64,000 nucleotides of DNA from S015-6 sp964384945 (lineage in GTDB: Bacteria; Desulfobacterota; DSWW01), in NCBI GenBank assembly GCA_964384945.1, contig CAYLMK010000007.1, forward strand, positions 124,001 to 188,000, in the 5' to 3' direction. Each line of letters starts with the position of its first letter. Within the stretch, counting starts at the first letter, position 1. The notes below the pieces were generated by a model. The model worked only from the letters and a program-made list of their open reading frames with translations. It ran no database searches and was not told the DNA's origin. Shown in pieces: positions 1 to 9,176 of the stretch. The translations under genes were made by a program, and so were the position numbers.

Positions 1-89
1 TTCGCCGAGGCCGCAAGCCCGTCCTCGGGGAAAACCCGGTCAAAGGAAAAGGGATGCACCGCGCCCCCAACCTGACCCGGCCTAGACAT
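1..89 (-). CDS. fliH: Flagellar assembly protein FliH, N-terminal fragment (runs off the window)
   Basis: An open frame starts at an ATG (87-89) that overlaps the end of fliG by 8 bases and runs without a stop to the window edge. A GGAGG ribosome binding site lies 6 bases upstream, inside the last fliG codons. The visible 29 residues (MSRPGQVGGAVHPFSFDRVF and on) are not diagnostic. The call rests on position: fliH usually follows fliG in fliEFGHI operons. FliH is the cytoplasmic regulator of the FliI export ATPase. A GTG at residue 11 is a possible later start. Confidence 0.5.
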   Translation of the reverse strand, partial: MSRPGQVGGAVHPFSFDRVFPEDGLAASA

Positions 90-1077
90 ATACATCCTCC
101 GCTCCCTTTCCTCCCATGACGATCTTTCCGGCCGCCTCGAGACCCTTGGCGATCTTGATCACCTCCTGCTGGGCCGTTTCCACTTCCTTCAGGCGGACCG
201 GCCCCCGCATCTCCATCTCTTCCTTGATGATCCTCACGGCCCTTTCGGACATGTTCTTGAAGAACTTGTTCTTGACTTCTTCGTCGACCCCGCGCAGGGC
301 AAGGACGATGACGTCGGTGGACACCTCCTTGAGAATCTCCTGCAGGGTCCTGTCTTCGAGCAGGACCACGTCTTCGAAGACGAAGAGCTGTTCTTCGATC
401 TGGCTCGAAACCGACTCCTCGATCTCGCGGATCTCATCGAGGACCTTCCGCTCGAGCTGGCCTCCGAGCCGGTTGACCAGCTCCGCCGCGAATTTGACCC
501 CGCCCAGCGTGATCACCGCGCCCCCGGAGGTGCTCTCCGCGAGATGGGACTTCATGGCCTGTTCGAGTTCGCTCAGCACGCCCGAACTGATTTCGTCCAT
601 GGTGGAGATCCGGTAGATCACCTCTCCGAGCATCTCCTCCGGAAGGAGTTGGAGCACCTGTCCGGCCTTGGCCGGATCCAGGCTGGCCAGCACGAAGGCG
701 ACCACTTGCGGATGTTCCCGCCGGACGATGTCGGCCACCTTCCGGGGCTCCATCGTCCGAAGGGCATCGAGCCCTTCCTCGGCCCCGGCCAGCAGATGGT
801 TTTCCAGAAACTCGGAGGCCTTTTCCGGGCCGAGCGTCTTGGACAGGATGTTCTTCATGTACTGTCCGCCGTCCACGCCGACGATCGAGTTTTCCTCCAT
901 GACGCTCACGAAATCACGCGAGACGGTCTCGATTTCGCTGTTCTTCATCTGGCCGAGCTTCAGCATCGTGCCGGTCAGTTGCTGGATCTCTTGTTGCTTC
1001 ATGTGCCGCAGAACGTCCCCGGCCAGGTTTTCCCCCAGGGTCATCAGAACGGCAGCCGCCTTTTGCATGCCCTTCAT
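82..1077 (-). CDS. fliG: Flagellar motor switch protein FliG
   Basis: 331 residues, the usual FliG length. FliG is the rotor component that sits on the FliF ring and contacts MotA to generate torque. The middle domain carries the family EHPQ motif at residues 121-124. The C-terminal domain keeps the charged torque helix region (MSERAVRIIKEEMEMRGPVR). It lies 4 bases after fliF and its end overlaps the probable fliH start, so translation is probably coupled within the flgB-to-fliH operon. Nothing is missing compared with the family. Confidence 0.97.
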   Translation of the reverse strand: MKGMQKAAAVLMTLGENLAGDVLRHMKQQEIQQLTGTMLKLGQMKNSEIETVSRDFVSVMEENSIVGVDGGQYMKNILSKTLGPEKASEFLENHLLAGAEEGLDALRTMEPRKVADIVRREHPQVVAFVLASLDPAKAGQVLQLLPEEMLGEVIYRISTMDEISSGVLSELEQAMKSHLAESTSGGAVITLGGVKFAAELVNRLGGQLERKVLDEIREIEESVSSQIEEQLFVFEDVVLLEDRTLQEILKEVSTDVIVLALRGVDEEVKNKFFKNMSERAVRIIKEEMEMRGPVRLKEVETAQQEVIKIAKGLEAAGKIVMGGKGAEDVYV

Positions 1078-1081
1078 CGGA

Positions 1082-2605
1082 TCAAGCCTCCCGCATCCAC
1101 ATCCGAATGACCTGGGCCGCCTTCACCGGGTCCTGCTGGACCATTTCCACGAGCCGCTCCCGCTCCCGGCTGTCCGGAAGCCTCTTCTCGATCTTCTCCA
1201 GGCTCTGCGGCAACTGGCGTCTGAGCTCCGCGATCTGGGTGCCCTGTTCGGAAAGGCCTCTCAACAGAGGCCGCAGAACGGCGAAGACCAGCAGAAGCGT
1301 GAGGAACGCGAGTCCCCCGTACTTGACGGCGTACGGAAGCATGCCCGGCAGGTTTTCGAGGAGCCCTCTCGGGGCCGCCTCCTCCTCGGCGGGCAAGGCG
1401 TTCTTCTCGAACGGGGCAAAGGCCACTTCGATCTGATCGCCCCGGCCCTGATCGAACCCGACCGCGCCCTTGACCAGGGAAGAAATGCGCGCGAGTTCCT
1501 CGTCCGTCCCTTCCTCCTTCTCCCGCAGGAGAACCGCAACGGAAAGCCGCTGGATCGCTCCGGCCGACTCGACCATCCGTTTCACCACTTTGTTGATCTC
1601 GTAGTTCAGGACCTGCTCCTTCTTCTCGGAGGGCATTCCCCGCGAGATGCCTCCGCCGGCCGCCTCTCCGGGCTGGTTCGCAGCCAGGCCGGGGGTGCCG
1701 CCGGCCATGGAGCCGGCCACCTTTTCCGATCTCTTCTGTTCGCTTCGGACGACCACGGAATCGGGGTCGTAGAGCTCCTCCTGCTTCTCCACCTTCCGGA
1801 AATCCAGTTCGGCGGCCACGCGCACGATGACGTTTCCCGGGCCCACGATCTTCTCGAGCATCCGCGTGACCCGCTGCTCCAGGCCGTTTTCGAGCTCCCT
1901 CTTGTACTCCAGTTGGTGGGACGAGATCCCCCCGATCTCGTCTTCCGGGGGATTGGCTCCCGTCAGCAACGTCCCCTCCGTGTTGATCACGGACACGTCC
2001 TCGGGGCGGAGCCCCTCCACGCTGCCGCTGACGAGGTAGACGATCCCTTTCACCCGCTTGGGGGACAGGGGGGCCGTGTTCCGCAGGGCGAGGACCACCG
2101 AGGCCTTGGGCCTGGCCTGTTCGTCCCCTACGAAAGGCGAACGTTCCGGCAGGACGAGGTGGACCCTGGCGTGTTCCACTTCCTCCACGCTCTGGATCGT
2201 CCGGGCCAGCTCCCCCTCCAGGGCCCGGCGGTAGTTCACCTCTTGGACGAACCGGGACATATTCCAGCTGTCCTTGTCGAACAGCTCGAACCCGACCACC
2301 CCGCCTTTGGGAATCCCCTCTCCGGCCAGGGTGAGTCGAACTTCGTGGATCTTCTCTCGCGGCGCCTCGATGATTCTGCCCCCCATGCTCAGCCGGTAGG
2401 GGACCTTCATCTGCTGCAGCTTTCCGACGACGCGGGTGGCATCCTCTTCCGTCAGGTTTCCGTACAGGATCTCGAAGTCGGGCCGGCTGCCGAGCAGCAC
2501 GAGGAGGGCTGCGGTTCCCGCCACCGACACAACCAGGAAGAGGGCGACGAATTTCTTCTGCGGTGTCAGGGCTTGAAATCCGGCGATCAGATCTTGTGGT
2601 TTCAC
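1082..2605 (-). CDS. fliF: Flagellar MS-ring protein FliF
   Basis: 507 residues. FliF forms the inner-membrane MS ring that houses the export gate and carries FliG. The first membrane helix is at about residues 19-39 and the second at about 427-449. Between them is the periplasmic ring-building region (LYGNLTEEDA, ALEGELARTI, VHLVLPERSPF). The last 35 residues (RERERLVEMVQQDPVKAAQ) match the FliG-binding tail. It follows fliE by 9 bases and precedes fliG by 4, in the canonical order. Confidence 0.97.
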   Translation of the reverse strand: MKPQDLIAGFQALTPQKKFVALFLVVSVAGTAALLVLLGSRPDFEILYGNLTEEDATRVVGKLQQMKVPYRLSMGGRIIEAPREKIHEVRLTLAGEGIPKGGVVGFELFDKDSWNMSRFVQEVNYRRALEGELARTIQSVEEVEHARVHLVLPERSPFVGDEQARPKASVVLALRNTAPLSPKRVKGIVYLVSGSVEGLRPEDVSVINTEGTLLTGANPPEDEIGGISSHQLEYKRELENGLEQRVTRMLEKIVGPGNVIVRVAAELDFRKVEKQEELYDPDSVVVRSEQKRSEKVAGSMAGGTPGLAANQPGEAAGGGISRGMPSEKKEQVLNYEINKVVKRMVESAGAIQRLSVAVLLREKEEGTDEELARISSLVKGAVGFDQGRGDQIEVAFAPFEKNALPAEEEAAPRGLLENLPGMLPYAVKYGGLAFLTLLLVFAVLRPLLRGLSEQGTQIAELRRQLPQSLEKIEKRLPDSRERERLVEMVQQDPVKAAQVIRMWMREA

Positions 2606-2614
2606 GGTAGGCGA

Positions 2615-2923
2615 TTACCCCTGCATCTTCATGATCTGTTCGTAGGCCTTCACGATCCGGTTGCGGACCTCGACCATCAACCGGAACGACACATCCGCCT
2701 TCTCCATGGCAACCATGGCCTGGTGCACGTTCTCCACCTTTCCGGTGACCAGATCGCTGGCGGCCTGGTCCGCCTCTTTCTGCAGGCGGTCGACCCCCTC
2801 GATGCATTGCTTGAGATACTCCTTGAAGCCCGCCTCGGGCCGCTGTGCCCGGGCCTCGGGGAGCTCCAAAAGCCGTTTGCCCTGTCCGATGTCCTTGATT
2901 TCCGTCATGACGAAACCCCTCAC
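2615..2923 (-). CDS. fliE: Flagellar hook-basal body protein FliE
   Basis: 102 residues, the normal FliE size. FliE is the small adapter between the MS ring and the proximal rod. The C-terminal half shows the conserved pattern VHQAMVAMEKADVSFRLMVEVRN, here spread over about residues 67-90, followed by KAYEQIMKMQ. The ATG overlaps the flgC stop by 4 bases, indicating coupled translation. It lacks a signal peptide, as expected for a protein exported by the flagellar type III system. Confidence 0.95.
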   Translation of the reverse strand: MRGFVMTEIKDIGQGKRLLELPEARAQRPEAGFKEYLKQCIEGVDRLQKEADQAASDLVTGKVENVHQAMVAMEKADVSFRLMVEVRNRIVKAYEQIMKMQG

Positions 2924-3345
2924 ATCTCCAGTGCCTTCTTGATCATCTCCTTGGATGCGGTGAAGGTGGTCACGTTGGCCTCGTAAGATCGAATCGCATC
3001 CATCATGTTGATCATTTCTTCAAAGGGCTCGACGTTGGGGAGCAGAACGAACCCCTCCTCGTCCGCATCCGGGTGTCCCGGCATAAGGGCCCGCTTGAAG
3101 GGGCGCATATCCTCCACGATTCCCGCGGCGGCGACCTTCTGCAGCCCGTCTTGCGATCCGGGAAAGGCACCGGGGCCCTCCTCCAGGGGGACCGCCTGGA
3201 ACACGATGTCCTTCCTGCGGTACGGCTCCGCTCCGTCGGCCCGGGTCGAATTGGCGTTGGCCATGTTCGATGCAATCACCCGCAGCCGCCGCAGCTGGGC
3301 GTCCATCCCCGAGAGACTGATGGTGAAGCCGTCGTATATGCTCAT
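2920..3345 (-). CDS. flgC: Flagellar proximal rod protein FlgC
   Basis: 141 residues. FlgC is a proximal rod subunit exported through the flagellar type III apparatus. The N-terminus has the rod/hook signature (GMDAQLRRLRVIASNMANANS) with the ASNMANANS core, and the C-terminus ends with the matching helix (MMDAIRSYEANVTTFTASKEM). Internal PNVEPFEEM is the conserved FlgC region before that helix. The start overlaps the flgB stop by 4 bases (ATGA), and its own stop overlaps the fliE start. Confidence 0.96.
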   Translation of the reverse strand: MSIYDGFTISLSGMDAQLRRLRVIASNMANANSTRADGAEPYRRKDIVFQAVPLEEGPGAFPGSQDGLQKVAAAGIVEDMRPFKRALMPGHPDADEEGFVLLPNVEPFEEMINMMDAIRSYEANVTTFTASKEMIKKALEM

Positions 3346-3752
3346 GAGGACCCTCCATCCTGAATGGCAAGCTTGAGGCCCTGGAACTTCCGGGTCAGAC
3401 GTTTCAGGACCGCCTGGTACGTCAGGTTGTTTTCCGTCAGGCGGGCCATCTCCTCGCTGAGGTTCACACTGTTTCCATCGAGCCTTTCCGACGATTCCTT
3501 GACGATCAAGTCAGGGGAAAGGGCACCCCCGGAGGCGGAAAGGTGGCGGTCGTCGGTCCGCCGCAACCCCACGCCGGCGCCGCCCTCTCCATGGATCCTT
3601 TCCATCAGGGCCTTGAAATCCAGATCCCTGGCCCGATAGCCGGGCGTGTCGCGGTTCACGACGTTCGACGTGATCAGGCGCTGCCTGCGCACGCACCAAT
3701 CCAGGGTCGCCACGGCCCGTTCGATCGCAGGGTCTGTAAACAGTTTTCCCAT
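3342..3752 (-). CDS. flgB: Flagellar proximal rod protein FlgB
   Basis: 136 residues. FlgB is the rod subunit nearest FliE. The N-terminal rod motif is RQRLITSNVVNRDTPGYRARD and the C-terminal helix contains VNLSEEMARLTENNLTYQA, both typical of FlgB. It is the first gene of the basal-body operon. A modest AGGG ribosome binding site lies about 9 bases upstream of the ATG, and a sigma-54 promoter lies about 75 bases upstream, so the operon is probably a class II (middle) flagellar unit. Confidence 0.96.
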   Translation of the reverse strand: MGKLFTDPAIERAVATLDWCVRRQRLITSNVVNRDTPGYRARDLDFKALMERIHGEGGAGVGLRRTDDRHLSASGGALSPDLIVKESSERLDGNSVNLSEEMARLTENNLTYQAVLKRLTRKFQGLKLAIQDGGSS

Positions 3753-3824
3753 GGACGTTCACCCTGTCTGTTTCGGGTTCGGGGCGGCGGGCCGCAGGTG
3801 GACCACCGCACCTCCCGTTCCGGT

Positions 3825-3840
3825 AGCAATTTCCATACCA
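3825..3840 (-). promoter_or_regulatory. Sigma-54 (-24/-12) promoter of the flgB operon
   Basis: The minus strand reads TGGTATGGAAATTGCT. It has GG and GC exactly 10 bases apart, close to the consensus TGGCACR-N4-TTGCW. Transcription would start near 3813, about 60 bases before flgB. The adjacent gene on the same strand is a sigma-54-dependent activator with GAFTGA, the expected partner. Upstream activator sites would fall inside or near the end of that regulator gene (3860-3960). Confidence 0.8.
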
Positions 3841-3934
3841 ACCGCCTCGCCCCTTGTCTTCCTAGGATCCGGCATGGCGGAACCCCCCTGCCCCGGGTCG
3901 CCGGCGCGTTTCAGACCGGCAAATTCTTCCCGGC

Positions 3935-5257
3935 CTAGGCAACACGATCGTACTCCTTGAGCTTGTTCCGAAGCGTCCGCACGCTGATTCCCAGGATCCT
4001 GGCCGTATGGCTCCGGTTTCCCCCGGTCTCCTCGAGGGTCTTCAGGATCACCTCCTTTTCGATGGCGCGAAGCCCCTGCCGGCCCGGGTGAAGCGGCCGG
4101 ACCTTCTCGGAGGAGGGACCGAGCCGGTCGCCCTGGAAAAGATCGGCCTCTTCGAGAACCGCCGAGCGCGACAGAACGACGGCCCGCTCCACGACGTTCT
4201 TGAGTTCCCGGATGTTGCCTTTCCACGGTTGGGCCTGAAGGATCGCCAAGACCTTCTCCGAGAAGGACTTCGGAGGCAATCCCAGGCGCTGCGTGATCTC
4301 GCGGGCGAAGTGTTCCGCCAGCCAGGGGATTTCCTCGGTCCGGTCGCGCAGCGGAGGCAGATGCATGGGGACGACGTTGAGTCTGTAATACAGGTCCTCC
4401 CGGAACTGCCCCGAGGCGACTTCCCGGGCCAGGTCTCGATTGGTTGTGGCAATCACACGAAAATCGACAGGAACGGGCTTCTCCGCCCCCAGCCTCTCCA
4501 CCTCCTTTTCCTGCAGTACGCGAAGAAGCTTGGCCTGCAGGGCGGTGCGCATTTCCGCGATTTCGTCCAGCAGCAAGGTGCTCTTGTCGGCCAGTTCGAA
4601 CTTGCCGATGCGACGGTGGGCCGCACCCGTGAATGCGCCCCTCTCATGCCCGAACAGTTCGCTCTCCAGCAGGTTGTCCGGGATGGACGCGCAGTTTACC
4701 GAGACCAGCGGCCGAGCCCGCCTCGGACTGTTGCGATGGATGAAGCGCGCAAGGAGTTCCTTGCCCGTGCCGCTCTCCCCGGTGATCACAACATTCACGT
4801 CGCTCGCGGCCACCCCTTTTGCCATGTCAAGGATCTCGAGCATTCTGGGGTTCCGGATCACGAACTCCTCCCCCTCCCCGGGAGGCAACCCGCCGGCCGA
4901 GGGCCCGCCCTCGACCTTCTCCAGGAGTTCTTCGGCCGTGAAGGGCTTCATGAGGTAGTCGACCGCCCCCTCCTTGACGGCTTCGACGGCCTGCCGGACG
5001 GTGCCGAAGGCAGTGATCAGGAGAAACGGAATCCATGGACAGCGCCTTCTTCCCTCCCGCAGAAGGCTCAGCCCGTCCATGCCCGGCATCCGCACGTCGC
5101 TGATCACCATGCGAAGGCCCCCCTTGTCGATCCGCGCCAGGGCTTCTCTGCCGTTTTCGGCCGAGACGGTCCGGTATCCCTTGCGACGGAGGGTCTCCTC
5201 GATCGCCGTGCGCATTTCTTCTTCGTCATCCACCACAAGGATGGGACGCATATCCAT
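3935..5257 (-). CDS. Sigma-54-dependent response regulator, FleR/FlrC-like flagellar activator
   Basis: 440 residues in three domains. The receiver domain (1-118) has the acidic pair at 10-11, phosphoacceptor D54 and K104. The AAA+ domain (about 135-365) has Walker A GESGTGKE at 160-167 and the sigma-54 contact motif GAFTGA at 207-212. The C-terminal Fis-type helix-turn-helix is at about 400-437 (NRSHTARILGISVRTLRNKL). It would melt sigma-54 promoters once phosphorylated by the kinase whose gene overlaps it by 32 bases. The neighbouring sigma-54 promoter upstream of flgB makes a flagellar role likely. A strong GGAGGAGGA site precedes the ATG. Confidence 0.93.
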   Translation of the reverse strand: MDMRPILVVDDEEEMRTAIEETLRRKGYRTVSAENGREALARIDKGGLRMVISDVRMPGMDGLSLLREGRRRCPWIPFLLITAFGTVRQAVEAVKEGAVDYLMKPFTAEELLEKVEGGPSAGGLPPGEGEEFVIRNPRMLEILDMAKGVAASDVNVVITGESGTGKELLARFIHRNSPRRARPLVSVNCASIPDNLLESELFGHERGAFTGAAHRRIGKFELADKSTLLLDEIAEMRTALQAKLLRVLQEKEVERLGAEKPVPVDFRVIATTNRDLAREVASGQFREDLYYRLNVVPMHLPPLRDRTEEIPWLAEHFAREITQRLGLPPKSFSEKVLAILQAQPWKGNIRELKNVVERAVVLSRSAVLEEADLFQGDRLGPSSEKVRPLHPGRQGLRAIEKEVILKTLEETGGNRSHTARILGISVRTLRNKLKEYDRVA

Positions 5258-6470
5258 CGTGCTCCTCCTCCTGGCGGCACGGAAGGAAAATGGTGAAGCA
5301 GGTACCCTCCCCTGCCTGGCTTTCCACCTCGACGATTCCGCCGTGGCTTTCCACGATGTTGTTCACGATCGCCAGTCCCAAGCCGGTCCCGCGCGACTTC
5401 GTCGTAAAGAAGGGATCGAAGATCCGATCCAGGTCCTCTTCCGCGATTCCCCTGCCGTCGTCCCGGACCGAGATCTTGACCACCGGGGAGCCGTTCCATG
5501 CCCCGGCGGATTCGGAATGTTCGGCCGCCTCGATGCGCAGACATCCTTCGGTTTCCATCACCTCCACGGCGTTCAGGACCAGGTTGAGCAGGGCCTGGCG
5601 CAGCAGGATGCGGTCCCCGAGGATGGGCGTGAGGGCGTCGGAGTGAGTGACAGAGACCCGGATCGCCTTTTCTCGAAGCAGGGGTCCGGCGAACTCCAGC
5701 CCCTCCTCAACCAGATCCCGCAGATCCACCCATTCCCATCGTGGGTGGGCCCCCTTGGCGAAGTGGAGCAGGTTGGAAAGGGTCTGGCTCATGGTGCGGA
5801 CGGCGGTGGCAAGCCGGCATGCGAGCCCGTAACGCTGCCCGTCTCCCTGGAGTTCCTCCATGAGCATGGAGAGAATCAACTCCATGCTTCCCAGCGGATT
5901 GCGGATCTCATGGGCAATCCTCGCAGCCATCTCGCCCATCGAGGTCAAGCGCTTCTGTCGTTCCGCGATCGTCTTCCATCGGGTGATCTCCGTCACGTCC
6001 TCGATCAGGATGACCCAGCCCGAGTCGTCCTCCGGCGATCCGTTCAGGGAAGATACGGAGCAACTGTAGACGGACCGACCCTGCCTCTTCTCCTGCATCG
6101 CCCCGAAACGCAGCGGTATATCCTGCAGGATCCCGAAGGAACGCCATTCGGTTTCCGGGGAGGCGGCCCCGGCGGGGCGCAGGATATCCTCCGCTCTTCG
6201 GTTCATCAGGCGGACCCTGCCCGCAGGGTCCGTGACCAGGACCCCTGCGGGCAGGTTCTGCAGGATTCCCTGCAAAAACCGTTCGAGCCGCTGCTTCTCC
6301 TCGAGCGACGCGAGCAGCCGCTGGTTCTTGTCCCGGAGCTCCTCCCGGAGGGATCGGCTCTGTTCCTTCAGACTCTCGTACGACTGCTCCATCTTCCTCG
6401 AAGCAGCGACGAAGAGCGTGAATGCCTGTTTCAGTTCCTCGAGTTCCCTCGAGGGCTCGCTACGGGGCAT
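5226..6470 (-). CDS. Sensor histidine kinase, FleS/FlrB-like
   Basis: 414 residues with no membrane segment, so probably cytoplasmic. A coiled coil (about 10-60) leads into a PAS domain (about 62-165). The H-box is ARIAHEIRNPLGS with H187. The HATPase domain carries the N-box (LLNLVLNAVEV), G1 (DDGRGI), F-box (FDPFFTTKSRGTG) and G2 (GLGLAIVNN). This is the NtrB/FleS architecture. Its gene overlaps the AMIN/TPR gene upstream by 11 bases and the regulator downstream by 32, so all three should be made together. Confidence 0.93.
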   Translation of the reverse strand: MPRSEPSRELEELKQAFTLFVAASRKMEQSYESLKEQSRSLREELRDKNQRLLASLEEKQRLERFLQGILQNLPAGVLVTDPAGRVRLMNRRAEDILRPAGAASPETEWRSFGILQDIPLRFGAMQEKRQGRSVYSCSVSSLNGSPEDDSGWVILIEDVTEITRWKTIAERQKRLTSMGEMAARIAHEIRNPLGSMELILSMLMEELQGDGQRYGLACRLATAVRTMSQTLSNLLHFAKGAHPRWEWVDLRDLVEEGLEFAGPLLREKAIRVSVTHSDALTPILGDRILLRQALLNLVLNAVEVMETEGCLRIEAAEHSESAGAWNGSPVVKISVRDDGRGIAEEDLDRIFDPFFTTKSRGTGLGLAIVNNIVESHGGIVEVESQAGEGTCFTIFLPCRQEEEHDGYASHPCGG

Positions 6471-9117
6471 ACCCTTTCCTCTGGAGGGTCGTGATCAGAT
6501 CCTCTGCCGCCACAATCTCCCGGACGATTCCCGCCGTGGGTCCTCCCTGGAGGCCTTCCGCCCTGGGCTTGGCAAGATCCAGCTTGTCGAGCTTGAGCAG
6601 GCTCAACACCTCGACCTCCTCCGGAGCCTTGGCTGCCGCCGCGCCGTCCGTGCCGGCTGTCTGGCGGGACCAGGCCAGGGCGTTTGCGTAGTCGCCTTGC
6701 TCGTAGTACAGGCCGGCGATCCTGCCAAGAAGGCGCGCACGCTCCGGCCCCTTTAGTCCGGACGATTCCAGGGCGGCCCGATAGCGCCGGATCGCCGCCT
6801 GCGTCTGTCCCAGGGATTCCTCCACGGCCGCCACTTCCGCCAGAAGCACCGGGTCTCCGGAGTCCCCGGTCTCCCGCAGGCGCTCCCGCGCCGCTTCGGC
6901 TCGATTCAGGCGGGACAGGAGGATGACCTCGAGCATCTTCGCTTCTTCCCTTTGCCCCTGGTCCCCGGTTGCAAGGTATCGATCCAGCATCGCCTCGGCG
7001 GTCTGGAACTCCCCGGCCGACCAGGCGAGCCGGGCTCCCTGGAACAGGCCGCCCGGATCCGCCGTGAGTCGGCTGTAGAGATCCGCCGCGGACCGGTTCA
7101 TGGCGAGACTCTCGTAGCTCTTGGCGAGCCGGACCTGTGCGGAAGAAGGAAGCTTCTCCAGATAGGCGGGCCAGCGGTGCGCAATCAGAGGAATCTCCTC
7201 GTGGGAGCCCGCCTCCCAGAGCCTTCCGATCTCGGCCGTCAGGGCCTCGACGGTCTTCTCCTGGACATAGCGGGCCCAGGGCTCCGCGAGGACCACCGCC
7301 CGGCCTTCCTCGGCCGCTTCCAGTGCCGACGCCCACGCCTCCTGCTGCAGCCTCAGCGAAAGCAGGTACGCAAGAGCGACCCCGTTCCAATAGTCGTTGC
7401 CGGCCGAGCTCCGGAGCATCCCCAGGGCCGCCACGGCCCTGTCGAAGTCGCCCTGCCGGATACGGAACTCCGCAAGGGCGAGCCAGCCCAGGGGAGAGGC
7501 GGCCGTCGCCAGTTCCTCGTAGAGGCCTTCCGCCTCCTGGCATTGATCGAGGGCGAGGTAACAATCGGCGAGGCCGAGGGTCCCGAAGTCCCTCAGGTCC
7601 TTCCAGGGGGAGTGTCTCGCCACCCGGAACACGTTTCGTGCCTCCCGGTTTCGGCCCTGGCGAGCCAGGGCGAGACCCGCGATCCCTTCGACATTCCGGC
7701 AGAGGTGCCAGTGAGGCACCGTCGCCGAAAAGAGAACCGAAGCCTGCTCGAAGCGGCCCTCGAAACAGGAGAGAACCGCATCGGCGAGCCGTAGCAGAGG
7801 CTCCGATTCCTCTCCCGTTCCTGCGGACAGCTCGGCCAGGAGCCGCCTGGCATCGACGAACCTGCCCATGGCAAGATCGGTCCTGAGCAAGCCCAACCGC
7901 GGATCGTCCCTCCCTGCGCCGCCCGCGCATCCCAGATCCGCCGCCCGCTTGTAGTGGGCCAGGGCCTCGGGCAGAAGGCCGGCCGCGAGCGAATCGTCCC
8001 CCATGCCGCACAACGCAGGGCAACTCAGTGCGATGTCGGGCTCCTGCGAAAAGGACGGATGCGACCCTTCCCCCGGGACCGCCTGTCCCCCGCCGAGCGC
8101 GGAACCGGTTCGGAAGAGGTGGCCTGGAAGACGCAGCGCCGCAACCTGCTCCCTCCATGACAGGGAGAGAGGCTCCATCCAGGGGACCGAAGCGACTTTG
8201 CAGGAAGTGCGCAGCGGTTCGCCGAGACCGAGTTCCGGAAGAGGTCGGGCGGAATGCACGCGCACGCAGAGCAGCGTTTCCTTGTCGAGCACCTCAAAGG
8301 TGCGCTTCTCGCGCAGCCGGATCCTGATCCTCGCGTTTCCGTTCCTGCCGTCGCCGACCTGTTCGGTCTCGATCGCCACGATGTCCGAGTCCTTGTCGCC
8401 CGAAGGGAACCCGTCCCCCTGGGCAGGCGCAAAGCGCGCCTTCTCGATCTCGATCAGGATGTCCTTCCCTTCCTCCCGCACGCGGAAGTCTGCCTTGCCG
8501 CTCAGGTGGACCGTGACGTCGGACGACCGGCGGGCCTGGCTGAGTCGGACCGCCTCGATTCGGACAGGCTCCGGCTCGGCATCCCCCTTGCGGGCGGCCG
8601 GTGCCTCCCGGGCGGCCTCGGCCTTTGCGGCGGGCGTCTTCTTCGGCCTTCCAACCTGAACGAGCAGGTCGGACCCCTTCTTTTGAACCAGCGGCGCGCT
8701 TTCCAGGACCCGGGCCAGGTCGAAGACGACTCGGAGCTTGTCCGCGTGCCGTCCGAATCGTATTCTGCGGAACACGCCCCCTTTCAGATCGAGTTCCTTT
8801 ACGGGAACCGCACGGATCGGATCCGGGATGTCCACAACCAGCCGGGGAGGTTCGGCAAACATCGAAACGGAATAGCCTTTCCCGCCGAGGACCTTCTCCA
8901 GCACCACGCGCGCATAGACTCCCTCGGCGGTTGCGCGAACGCCTGCCCCCACCCATCGGTCTTCGTGAGGCAGACCGGGCGGATCCTTCGAAGCGGGGGC
9001 TCCGTGCGCGAGGCTCGGCGGCCCGCACATCAGCAAGAGGAAAGCCGAAGCGAGAAGCCGCATGAGCATCCCGCCTGCGAGGCCCCTCTCCCCGGCCGTC
9101 TTCAATCGAGAGCACAT
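6460..9117 (-). CDS. Exported AMIN-domain and TPR-repeat protein
   Basis: About 885 residues. A signal peptide (MLMRLLASAFLLLMCG, ending near HGAPA) is followed by an AMIN-type beta domain (about 60-150; PPRLVVDIPDP and LRVVFDLARV), which in other proteins binds peptidoglycan or secretin complexes. A second beta region with similar pattern follows (about 190-290). The remaining 500 residues are alanine- and leucine-rich helical repeats resembling TPRs. ATG 9117 is chosen because AGGGG sits 8 bases upstream. GTG 9123 and the ATGs at 9069/9063 just before the signal peptide are alternatives. It is first in an operon with the flagellar-type kinase and regulator, suggesting an envelope scaffold role in motility. 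Its precise function is unknown. Confidence 0.8.
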   Translation of the reverse strand: MCSRLKTAGERGLAGGMLMRLLASAFLLLMCGPPSLAHGAPASKDPPGLPHEDRWVGAGVRATAEGVYARVVLEKVLGGKGYSVSMFAEPPRLVVDIPDPIRAVPVKELDLKGGVFRRIRFGRHADKLRVVFDLARVLESAPLVQKKGSDLLVQVGRPKKTPAAKAEAAREAPAARKGDAEPEPVRIEAVRLSQARRSSDVTVHLSGKADFRVREEGKDILIEIEKARFAPAQGDGFPSGDKDSDIVAIETEQVGDGRNGNARIRIRLREKRTFEVLDKETLLCVRVHSARPLPELGLGEPLRTSCKVASVPWMEPLSLSWREQVAALRLPGHLFRTGSALGGGQAVPGEGSHPSFSQEPDIALSCPALCGMGDDSLAAGLLPEALAHYKRAADLGCAGGAGRDDPRLGLLRTDLAMGRFVDARRLLAELSAGTGEESEPLLRLADAVLSCFEGRFEQASVLFSATVPHWHLCRNVEGIAGLALARQGRNREARNVFRVARHSPWKDLRDFGTLGLADCYLALDQCQEAEGLYEELATAASPLGWLALAEFRIRQGDFDRAVAALGMLRSSAGNDYWNGVALAYLLSLRLQQEAWASALEAAEEGRAVVLAEPWARYVQEKTVEALTAEIGRLWEAGSHEEIPLIAHRWPAYLEKLPSSAQVRLAKSYESLAMNRSAADLYSRLTADPGGLFQGARLAWSAGEFQTAEAMLDRYLATGDQGQREEAKMLEVILLSRLNRAEAARERLRETGDSGDPVLLAEVAAVEESLGQTQAAIRRYRAALESSGLKGPERARLLGRIAGLYYEQGDYANALAWSRQTAGTDGAAAAKAPEEVEVLSLLKLDKLDLAKPRAEGLQGGPTAGIVREIVAAEDLITTLQRKGYAP

Positions 9118-9176
9118 GGTCACACCCCTGCGCAGGAAACCGCGTCCGGACGCATGGACCGGATGACGGGGGGTAT

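Noticed and set aside
668..2986. A 772-codon plus-strand frame opposite fliG-fliF-fliE
   Set aside because: Shadow of the flagellar genes; no recognisable motif, and it runs across three real genes.
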